A stretch of DNA of 64,000 bases from CAIQNR01 sp031972475 (GTDB lineage: Bacteria; Babelota; Babeliae; Babelales; CAIQNR01), in the NCBI GenBank assembly GCA_031972475.1, contig DALYEP010000001.1:726654-790653 (forward strand), read 5' to 3'. Under the pieces are notes generated by a model. That model searched no databases. It had not been told where the DNA came from and was given only the letters and a program-made list of their open reading frames with translations. Positions 17,382 to 24,321 of the stretch are shown here, one piece after another. The number at the start of each line of letters is the position of its first letter. The stretch's first letter is position 1. The translations under genes and the position numbers were made by a program.

Positions 17382-18610
17382 ATAGGAAATTCTTTACATA
17401 GTAAATGTACAGATTGCTTGATGTTTAAAAGAGTTTCTTTGTTATCTCTATTATTTAAAGCTGTATCAATGAGTCCTGCTATTCTACGTGCCTGATTTTC
17501 TTTACATCCACGTGTTGTAATTGCTGGAGTTCCAATTCGTACACCACTTGTGATCATTGGTTTTTCTGTATCAAAAGGTATGCAATTTCTATTAAGAGTA
17601 ATACCAACACTTTCAAGTAATTCTTCTGCTTCTTTGCCAGTAATTTTTTTTGATCGTAAATCTAAGACCATTAAATGGTTTTTTGTTGATCCTGAAACAA
17701 TTCGGTAACCACGTTGCATGAATTCATCAGCCATTGCTTGAGCGTTTGAAACGATTTGTTGTTGATATATTTTAAAATCATTATGAAGTGCTAATTTAAA
17801 ACCAACAGCCTTTGCTGCAATATGATGCATCAAAGGGCCTCCTTGAATTCCTGGCATAATTGCTTTGTCGATTAAAGAGGCAAATTTTTGTTTGCACATG
17901 ATAAGTCCTCCTCGAGGTCCACGTAATGTTTTATGTGTTGTGCTTGTTACAAAGTCTGCATAAGGAAATGGATTAGGATGAATTTTTGCAGCAATAAGTC
18001 CTGCAATATGAGCAATATCTGCCATTAAGTAGGCCCCAACAGATTCTGCTATTTTTGAAAAACGCTCAAAGTCAATAATTTGAGAATAAGCAGATGCGCC
18101 ACAAACAATAATTTTTGGTTTATGCTCGTCTGCTAATTTTTGAATTTCATCATAATCAAGACATTCAGTTTTTTGATGTACTCCATAATTAACAATTTTA
18201 TAAAAAACTCCAGAAAAATTAATAGGATAGCCATGGGTTAAATGGCCGCCAGCTGAAAGATTCATTCCCAAAATAGTATCACCCGGCTTAAGTACAGAAA
18301 AGTAAACACCCATGTTTGCTTGAGAGCCTGAATGAGGTTGTACATTAACGTATTCTGCTCCAAAAAGTTCTTTACAACGATCTCTTGCTATATTTTCTAC
18401 TTCATCTACAAATGAGCACCCGCCATAATATCTTTTATCAGGGTATCCTTCTGCATATTTATTTGTCATAACAGATCCTGTTGCTTGCATAACAGCAGGC
18501 CAGGTGTAATTTTCTGATGCAATAAGATCTATTGTATGCTCTAGCCTTAATTTTTCGTTTTCTATAGCAGCATTAATAGCTGGATCAATATCAAAAAGAA
18601 TATTGTTCAT
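17366..18610 (-). CDS. glyA: Serine hydroxymethyltransferase
   Basis: PLP enzyme that interconverts serine and glycine with tetrahydrofolate, the main source of one-carbon units. 414 residues, the usual bacterial length. Clear landmarks: LIASENYTWPAVM, NKYAEGYPDKRYYGG, NVQPHSGSQAN, the PLP-lysine motif TTHKTLRGPRGG, and TSGVRIGTPAITTRG near the C-terminus. An AAGGAG site (the plus strand reads CTCCTT) precedes the ATG at 18610. Divergent from efp, with the region 18611-18770 between them. Its 3' end overlaps the convergent GtrB-like gene by 16 bases. Confidence 0.97.
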   Translation of the reverse strand: MNNILFDIDPAINAAIENEKLRLEHTIDLIASENYTWPAVMQATGSVMTNKYAEGYPDKRYYGGCSFVDEVENIARDRCKELFGAEYVNVQPHSGSQANMGVYFSVLKPGDTILGMNLSAGGHLTHGYPINFSGVFYKIVNYGVHQKTECLDYDEIQKLADEHKPKIIVCGASAYSQIIDFERFSKIAESVGAYLMADIAHIAGLIAAKIHPNPFPYADFVTSTTHKTLRGPRGGLIMCKQKFASLIDKAIMPGIQGGPLMHHIAAKAVGFKLALHNDFKIYQQQIVSNAQAMADEFMQRGYRIVSGSTKNHLMVLDLRSKKITGKEAEELLESVGITLNRNCIPFDTEKPMITSGVRIGTPAITTRGCKENQARRIAGLIDTALNNRDNKETLLNIKQSVHLLCKEFPIYNDL

Positions 18611-18691
18611 AAAAGTCTCCTTGTTTTATGCGTAACATGATTATTACAAGCTACTTAAAATAGTTGATTTGTGAAGTAAAAAAGGCTTAAT

Positions 18692-18719
18692 TTGCTTTTT
18701 GCTTATAGGTATTTATAAT
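18692..18719 (+). promoter_or_regulatory. Putative sigma70 promoter for efp-nusB
   Basis: TTGCTT (18692-18697), 16-base spacer, TATAAT (18714-18719), about 50 bases before the efp start. The -10 is perfect and the -35 matches 4 of 6. Confidence 0.55.
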
Positions 18720-18770
18720 GATTACATCGATGTTTTCCTATAAAGTCTTTATATTTTTTGAGGAAGTTCT

Positions 18771-19331
18771 ATGATCTCAGCCACAGACCTTCGTAAAGGT
18801 ACTAAAATTTTGTTTAGAGAAGAGCCACACATGGTGCTTGATTATCATCATATTAAGATGGGACGTGGTGGGGCTATTGTTCGCATTAAAGTAAAGAATC
18901 TTATTACAGGATCTTCGTTTGAAGAGACTTTTCGTTCAGCTGAAAAATTTGAAAATCCAAATTTAGAGCGTAAGGATATGCAATATCTTTATGCTGACGG
19001 CGATTTATATAATTTTATGGATCAAGAATCTTTTGAACAAATTTCTCTTGATAAAGGTAACTTAGAAGATGTTCTTGACTACCTTAAAGAGCAAGAAGTT
19101 TATAGTGTTCTTTATTTTAAAGAACGTCCAATTGGGGTTACTCCTCCTTTGTTTATGACTATGACTATTACAGAAACAACACCTGGTGTTCGTGGTGATA
19201 CAGCTCAAGGCAGCTGTACTAAATTGGCAACAGTTGATACAGGCCTTAAATTACAGGTTCCTTTATTTGTTAATGAAGGTGACAAGATTAAGGTAGACAC
19301 TCGTACAGGTATTTATATTGAGCGTATTTAA
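18771..19331 (+). CDS. efp: Translation elongation factor P, with Arg at the tip position
   Basis: Relieves ribosomes stalled at polyproline. 186 residues with the three-domain OB layout: LRKGTKILFREEP at the N-terminus, YLYADGDLYNFMD, RPIGVTPPLF and the C-terminal signature KVDTRTGIYIERI. The loop that reaches the peptidyl-transferase centre reads HIKMGRGGAIV. The residue normally modified (Lys34 in E. coli, in KPGKGQAF) is Arg32 here, codon CGT at 18864-18866. Arg is used in EarP-rhamnosylated EF-P, but the rest of this protein looks like the Lys type. Ribosome-binding site GAGGAAG. Probably co-transcribed with nusB 21 bases downstream. Confidence 0.95.
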   Translation: MISATDLRKGTKILFREEPHMVLDYHHIKMGRGGAIVRIKVKNLITGSSFEETFRSAEKFENPNLERKDMQYLYADGDLYNFMDQESFEQISLDKGNLEDVLDYLKEQEVYSVLYFKERPIGVTPPLFMTMTITETTPGVRGDTAQGSCTKLATVDTGLKLQVPLFVNEGDKIKVDTRTGIYIERI

Positions 19332-19352
19332 TTAGTAATAAGGTTATATTCT

Positions 19353-19775
19353 ATGACAGCTGCTCCTACTATTTCTCGCCGCGATTTTAGATCTTTAATA
19401 TTCCATTTGCTTTACGCAATGGAGTCGTATGATTATACGATGCCACTTGAGCAAATTATTACCATATACAATCAAGAATTTGATCTAGATATTCCTCTTG
19501 ATGGAGAAATTTTTAAGGTAGTGAGCGCTGTTGTTGCGTTGCGAGAAGAGCTTGATAAACAGATTGTTCCGCTTTTGGATAATTGGCGCCTTGAAAGATT
19601 AGGGACTTGTACATTACTTGTTTTAAGGCTTTCAATTTGGGAGTTTTTATATACGGATATAGCTTCAACTATTATTATTAACGAGGGAATCGAGCTTGCT
19701 AAATGCTTTTCTGAGCGTGATGCTTATAAGTTTGTTAATGGTATTTTGGATGAAGGTGCAAAAAAGTTAAGATAG
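19353..19775 (+). CDS. nusB: Transcription antitermination factor NusB
   Basis: All-helical RNA-binding protein of 140 residues that binds boxA with ribosomal protein S10 during rRNA transcription. Family landmarks: SRRDFRSLIFHLLYAME at the N-terminus and RLGTCTLLVLRLSIWEFLY, INEGIELAKCF, AYKFVNGILD in the second half. Second gene of an efp-nusB unit closed by the terminator at 19810-19850. Confidence 0.92.
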   Translation: MTAAPTISRRDFRSLIFHLLYAMESYDYTMPLEQIITIYNQEFDLDIPLDGEIFKVVSAVVALREELDKQIVPLLDNWRLERLGTCTLLVLRLSIWEFLYTDIASTIIINEGIELAKCFSERDAYKFVNGILDEGAKKLR

Positions 19776-19809
19776 ATATACGTAATAAATTTTTAAAATT
19801 AATTTAAAT

Positions 19810-19850
19810 AAAAAAATCTACTGTGATATTGCACAGTAGATTTTTTTATT
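19810..19850 (+). terminator. Rho-independent terminator after nusB
   Basis: Stem AAAAAATCTACTGTG / CACAGTAGATTTTTT with a short loop, followed by T-rich sequence. The A-rich 5' arm lets it work in both directions, but no minus-strand gene ends just to its right. Confidence 0.88.
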
Positions 19851-19941
19851 TAAATTATACAACTTTTTTTGTAATTGTGATTTTGAAAATTTTTTTATAA
19901 GAGCATTTTTTGTATAATTATGGATAAAGTTCTTATTTTTT

Positions 19942-20187
19942 TTAAAGTTTTTTAGCCGCTAATTTAGCTTTTAATTTTTTAGCAGCCTTTCCCCTGTGAG
20001 GATCATTAGCGCTTCCATTGGTATGAATGTTTCCTTTTTGATCAATATAAACAGTATGAACTCCATACTGTGCACGCACAGCGTCTGGGTTTTCAGACGA
20101 AATCAATCCTATTAATGGACGAAAACTATTGCTGTAAGTATTTTGACTTAGATTTGCTATTAATAATAATATGCTTATTTTTTTCAT
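19942..20187 (-). CDS. Small secreted protein, unknown function
   Basis: 81 residues. The N-terminus MKKISILLLIANLSQNTYS looks like a short signal peptide. The rest has VHTVYIDQKGNIHTNG, then DPHRGKAAKK and a Lys/Ala-rich basic tail. No family recognised. The ATG follows an AAGGTTAA sequence. Gene context gives no clue; one of many small signal-bearing proteins in this window. Confidence 0.6.
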   Translation of the reverse strand: MKKISILLLIANLSQNTYSNSFRPLIGLISSENPDAVRAQYGVHTVYIDQKGNIHTNGSANDPHRGKAAKKLKAKLAAKKL

Positions 20188-20270
20188 TTTAACCTTAATA
20201 TTTTAAAAAAATATAAAACTTCTAAATGAAATTTTAGATTATTGAAATAAAAAGTAAAATTATAACAATA

Positions 20271-21095
20271 TTAAAGATATGGTTTTTCAAGTTGATGAAA
20301 CGACAATGAAAGGCCATTTTTTTTAGACATATATTTTGAAATAAGTGGTTTTATTTTTTCTATTTCTCCACTTACAACATATTCAATTTTTTGATTTTTA
20401 ATACTTTGTATGTCTTTTGTATCGAGTAAGTGTTTTATTGCCGATGCAGCGCTTACTATTTTTATTTTTGGAATATGTTGTGTAATGTATTGGCTTATAA
20501 ATGGGTAATGGGTGCAGCCTAAAATAAGTGTATCAGCCTTAAGATTTATAATTTTTTCTGCATAAAAAGAGACGGCTTCGATTATTTTTTGTTCTGAGCC
20601 ATTGTTTTCTATAAGAGGAACAAAAAGTGGACATGATTGTTCAATAACAGTCACATTCAAATTTCTTTTTAGAACTAACTTTTTATGCACTCCTGTGTTT
20701 ATTGATCTTTCTGTTGCCATAATAGCAATGCGATTGTTTTTTGTTAGTTTAACAGCGTTATCTGTTGTCATGGGTAATGGATCTATAAAGTTAATCTCTG
20801 GAAATTCTTTTTTTAATGATTCAAATGATGTAGCCGCTGATGTATGACATGCAATAATTATTGTATTTATTCCTAAATTCTTAAAGTATAAAGTTATCTT
20901 TTTTGCACGTTCTATAAGAAATTCAGTTGTTTTTTCGCCATAAGGTAAGTATGCAGTATCTGCAACATATACAAATTTTTTAATTGGTAAAGACAATAAT
21001 TCATTCAGGATTGATATACCTCCAATTCCCGAATCGAAAAGACCAATTTCTTGTGGACAATTTTGTAAAAAAAGCGAGTTTATTTTTTTGGTCAT
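20271..21095 (-). CDS. murI: Glutamate racemase
   Basis: Makes D-glutamate for peptidoglycan. About 274 residues from the ATG at 21095; the open frame extends to 21203, but the family begins shortly before IGLFDSGIGG, so the shorter start is preferred. Other landmarks: YVADTAYLPYG, the first catalytic Cys in IIACHTSAA (most relatives have ACNT, here His follows the Cys), ATERSI, and the second catalytic Cys in LILGCTHYPF. Both cysteines are present. The 5' end overlaps the hydrolase gene upstream by 95 bases in a different frame, so its translation is likely tied to that gene. Confidence 0.92.
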   Translation of the reverse strand: MTKKINSLFLQNCPQEIGLFDSGIGGISILNELLSLPIKKFVYVADTAYLPYGEKTTEFLIERAKKITLYFKNLGINTIIIACHTSAATSFESLKKEFPEINFIDPLPMTTDNAVKLTKNNRIAIMATERSINTGVHKKLVLKRNLNVTVIEQSCPLFVPLIENNGSEQKIIEAVSFYAEKIINLKADTLILGCTHYPFISQYITQHIPKIKIVSAASAIKHLLDTKDIQSIKNQKIEYVVSGEIEKIKPLISKYMSKKNGLSLSFHQLEKPYL

Positions 21096-21888
21096 ATCTA
21101 TTTTCTGAAATGCAATTAAAGATGGTTTGGGTAAAGTTGAAATCTCTTTCAAGATCTTTTTTTCGGTCAGTATCAAGTTTAACGATTGGTTTTTTTTTAT
21201 CAAAAAAATGTATAAGAAGGTCTTTTTTTTGATGACCGATAAGCTTATTTAAATGAGGTATATGATCTGCAATAAAAGGATTTCTCATTTCCATATGGCT
21301 TGGGCATATGTTGTTATATTGAATTTGAATGTTGTAGATATTGTCGTGATCTGGATAGGTCCGTTTAAAAATCTGCATAACTGGTTGTATGCGGTCTCCG
21401 TATGAAAAAAGATTATAGATTTTTTTAATACGATTCATATTAGGTAAATATGAATCCACACATATAGGCGTTCCAAGTGTTATAAGTGAATTAATAAAAA
21501 TAGAACTATTTTCTTTTTCTAATTCTTGTGCAGCTACAATAGCAATATTGCCACCATGACTATGTCCAATAATATGAACAGATGCGTTGCAAGGTGTTAT
21601 ATTTTTAATATATTCTTTGCATAAAATTCCAGCTTCTAGTCTGGCTGGGTAGGAATTTTTTCCAGACCATAAAAAACGATACACTTGCGCATCGCTGGGC
21701 AGATTTTTTTTAAGTGTAGTGATGAATTTATTTTCTGGGTGATGCCATGATGCATATTTAGCAAATGTTCCATGAATAACAATCCAAATCTGTTTTTTTT
21801 GGCAAGCTTGAATAGGAGTACTGTGTATTAAAAGAGATAAAAAAATAAAGAGGATACGATATTTATAAAAAATATTTTTTTTATACAT
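21001..21888 (-). CDS. Secreted alpha/beta hydrolase (lipase/esterase-like)
   Basis: 295 residues. The N-terminus has a basic start and hydrophobic stretch (about 9-25) ending near IQAC, a signal peptide. The body is an alpha/beta hydrolase: oxyanion-side WIVIHGTFAKYASWHHP, nucleophile elbow IIGHSHGGNIAI (Ser in G-H-S-H-G), TLGTPI, then a late SYGDRIQP and candidate catalytic His in IADHIPHL. The last 30 or so residues are coded by the first codons of murI in another frame and have no family look, so the natural stop may have been lost. The start region sits in a long hairpin (21841-21907). Substrate unknown; a lipid ester is a guess. Confidence 0.8.
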   Translation of the reverse strand: MYKKNIFYKYRILFIFLSLLIHSTPIQACQKKQIWIVIHGTFAKYASWHHPENKFITTLKKNLPSDAQVYRFLWSGKNSYPARLEAGILCKEYIKNITPCNASVHIIGHSHGGNIAIVAAQELEKENSSIFINSLITLGTPICVDSYLPNMNRIKKIYNLFSYGDRIQPVMQIFKRTYPDHDNIYNIQIQYNNICPSHMEMRNPFIADHIPHLNKLIGHQKKDLLIHFFDKKKPIVKLDTDRKKDLERDFNFTQTIFNCISENRYDQKNKLAFFTKLSTRNWSFRFGNWRYINPE

Positions 21889-21907
21889 AGGTATCCTCTT
21901 TATTTTT
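21841..21907 (-). promoter_or_regulatory. Long inverted repeat enclosing the hydrolase ribosome-binding site and start codon
   Basis: The arms 21841-21857 and 21891-21907 are perfect 17-base inverted repeats with a 33-base loop. On the minus-strand mRNA the first arm holds the AAAGAGG ribosome-binding site, the loop holds the ATG (21888-21886), and the second arm codes for early residues and runs into a U-rich stretch. It could be an attenuator/terminator after ndk or a translation block on the hydrolase gene. Confidence 0.75.
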
Positions 21908-21922
21908 AATCGTTTAAATCAA

Positions 21923-22327
21923 TTATAAATTTGGAAAAAAATAAGTGATTTCACGAGCTGCGCTTGCTTCTGAATCAGACCCATGAGACGCATTGTTACC
22001 TTTTGATGTTCCAAAAAGTTTGCGAATCGTTCCTTCATCTGCAAGTAGGGGATCTGTTGCTCCCATAAGGTCGCGCCATGCTTTAATAGCGCCTTCTTTT
22101 TCAAGAACCATTACAACAACATTTCCAGAAATCATGAAGTCAACAAGTTCTCCAAAAAAACCACGACCATTATGCTCAGCATAAAAGCCTTCTGCTTCTT
22201 TGCGAGTTAATTTTGTTTCCATCATTTTGATAATAGAAAAACCATGATCATTAATTTTTTCAATGATTGCTTGTGTGTGTCCAGCTGCAAAAGCATCTGG
22301 CTTTATAATTGCAAGTGTTTTTTCCAT
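21923..22327 (-). CDS. ndk: Nucleoside diphosphate kinase
   Basis: Transfers the gamma-phosphate between nucleoside triphosphates and diphosphates through a phospho-histidine. 134 residues. MEKTLAIIKPDAF, FYAEHNGRGFFGELVDFM, and the active-site NNASHGSDSEASA with the catalytic His are all present. It starts eight bases after the rpsA stop, with AAGGGAA as ribosome-binding site, so rpsA-ndk is an operon. The hairpin at 21841-21907 lies just after its stop. Confidence 0.96.
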   Translation of the reverse strand: MEKTLAIIKPDAFAAGHTQAIIEKINDHGFSIIKMMETKLTRKEAEGFYAEHNGRGFFGELVDFMISGNVVVMVLEKEGAIKAWRDLMGATDPLLADEGTIRKLFGTSKGNNASHGSDSEASAAREITYFFPNL

Positions 22328-22335
22328 AATTTCCC

Positions 22336-24135
22336 TTATTTAGAATCGTCTGATTTGTGAGCTGCAGCTGCTTTTTCTAACTCTAATTGAAGTTGAGATT
22401 TTGGCTTTACTGTATGCTCTGCAACGTAATTAGATTCTTCTTTTGCATGATGCTGTTTAGGAGCTCTTTTTTCTTCGCGAGGAGCTTCAGCTGTAAGCTT
22501 AGTGCTTAAACCAAGCTTATGCTCTTCTTTGCTTACTTTAATCACTCTAAATTGATGTTTTTCACCAACTTTATATAAGTCTTCTATTTTCTTTTCATCT
22601 TTCTTGAGGTCGCCAAGTTCAGAAATATGTACAAGGCCTTCAATTCCACCAGAAAGTTTTACAAAAATACCAAAGTTAGTTATACGAGAAATTTCACCTT
22701 CGATAACATCATTTACTTTGTAAATAGACTCAATACCTTCCCATGGATTTTCAGTAAGTTGTTTGATACCAAGAGAGATCTTTTTGTTTTCAACATCTAA
22801 ACCAAGAACAATAGCTTCTAAAGCTTCGCCTTTTTTGTAAACATCGCCTGGGTGTTCAATATGTTCTGTCCAAGAAAGATCAGAAACGTGAACAAGCCCA
22901 TCAATTCCAGGTTTTAGAAGTATAAACATTCCAAAATCTGTGATGTTGCTAATAGTTCCCTTAACCTTTTGTCCAGGTTTAAATTCTTCTGCAACAGATT
23001 CCCAAGGATTTTTCTCTAAGTGTTTAATGCTTAAAGACATACGTCGATTTTCTTTATCCAAAGAAATAACAAGAGCTTCTACTTCGTCGCCAATCTTAAA
23101 GTGTTTCTTTAAGTCGGTTATACGATCTGTCCAAGATATTTCTGAAATATGGATAAGTCCTTCAACCCCTTTTTGAACTTCAACAAAAAGGCCGTAGTCG
23201 GTAATGCTAGAAACTTTACCTTTAACGCGAGAACCGTCATGAATATTTGCTGCAATAGCTTCCCATGGGTTTTCATTAAGTTGTTTCATACCAAGAGAGA
23301 TCTTTTCATTGTCTTTATCAAATGAAAGAACTTTTACAGTGACGTTATCACCAATTCTTACAATTTCACTTGGATGAGAAATTCTTCCCCATGTCATATC
23401 AGTGATATGAAGAAGTCCATCAACGCCACCAATATCGATAAATACACCATAATTGGTTATATTTTTTACTTGTCCTTGAATAATTTGATTTTCTTCTAAG
23501 GTGTCAAGTACGCGTTTGCGAACTTCTGCGCGAGCATCAGTTAGATGTTTGCGGCGAGAGATAATAACGTTTCCACGCTTTTTATTAACCTTGATAATAT
23601 TTGCAGTAACCATTTGACCAACATATTGATCAAAATTTGTTACGCGTTGGACATCAACTTGTGATCCTGGCAAGAATGCTGGAATTCCGATATCAACAGA
23701 AAGACCACCTTTGACTTTATGGGTAACCATACCTTCAACTGGCTTTTCTTCTTCAAATAACTTAATGATACTATCCCAAGCTTTAAGCGCTTTTGCTTTT
23801 TCATAAGATAATACAAGTGAGCCATCTGAGCTTTCAAGCTCATCAAGAATAACTTCTAGCGTGTCGCCGATAGCAAGTTTTTTTATTTCATAGTTAGAAA
23901 ATTCAAAGCGAGGAATTAAGCCTTCCGCTTTGTACCCAATATCAACAAGTACACCATCGTTATTGATATTTATAATTTTACTTTGAACAATTTTACCTGG
24001 ACGACATGCAGAAAAAAAACCTTCATATAAATTAGAAAGTTCTGCAAGTTGTTCGCTATTAAGTTCGATATCAGTTTCTACCTCGTTAATATTAACTTTG
24101 GCAAACTGACTTGGCCTTATCAGCTCTTTTGACAT
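22336..24135 (-). CDS. rpsA: 30S ribosomal protein S1
   Basis: Brings mRNA to the 30S subunit. 599 residues with six S1 (OB-fold) repeats, each with a GxxxxITxxGxFVxxxxxxxGLxHxSE pattern: the first two are the more divergent ribosome-binding type (VDIGYKAEGLIPRFEF; VDIGIPAFLPGS), the last four are canonical (for example ITDYGLFVEV and ITNFGIFVKL). A charged Lys/Glu/His tail ends the protein. AGGAG precedes the ATG at 24135. First gene of an operon with ndk. Confidence 0.96.
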   Translation of the reverse strand: MSKELIRPSQFAKVNINEVETDIELNSEQLAELSNLYEGFFSACRPGKIVQSKIININNDGVLVDIGYKAEGLIPRFEFSNYEIKKLAIGDTLEVILDELESSDGSLVLSYEKAKALKAWDSIIKLFEEEKPVEGMVTHKVKGGLSVDIGIPAFLPGSQVDVQRVTNFDQYVGQMVTANIIKVNKKRGNVIISRRKHLTDARAEVRKRVLDTLEENQIIQGQVKNITNYGVFIDIGGVDGLLHITDMTWGRISHPSEIVRIGDNVTVKVLSFDKDNEKISLGMKQLNENPWEAIAANIHDGSRVKGKVSSITDYGLFVEVQKGVEGLIHISEISWTDRITDLKKHFKIGDEVEALVISLDKENRRMSLSIKHLEKNPWESVAEEFKPGQKVKGTISNITDFGMFILLKPGIDGLVHVSDLSWTEHIEHPGDVYKKGEALEAIVLGLDVENKKISLGIKQLTENPWEGIESIYKVNDVIEGEISRITNFGIFVKLSGGIEGLVHISELGDLKKDEKKIEDLYKVGEKHQFRVIKVSKEEHKLGLSTKLTAEAPREEKRAPKQHHAKEESNYVAEHTVKPKSQLQLELEKAAAAHKSDDSK

Positions 24136-24265
24136 ATATGCTCCTGGAGTGTGCCTGAGCTTACAAGAACGTAAACTTCAGGGTTACATAAGTTTTAAAA
24201 TAATGACAACAGCTTTTAAGGTATCATATTCTTGATTTTTTACAATTATAAAAAATTATTTATAA

Positions 24266-24301
24266 AACAAAAACCCCCGTTAAAATGGGGGTTTTCTTTA
24301 T
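24266..24301 (-). terminator. Rho-independent terminator after the MutS-like pseudo-ATPase gene
   Basis: AAAACCCCC / GGGGGTTTT hairpin with a T-rich run on the minus-strand side, 20 bases past the stop at 24322. It also insulates rpsA from that gene. Confidence 0.85.
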
Positions 24302-24321
24302 TTTAGGTTGGTTTATAAAAA

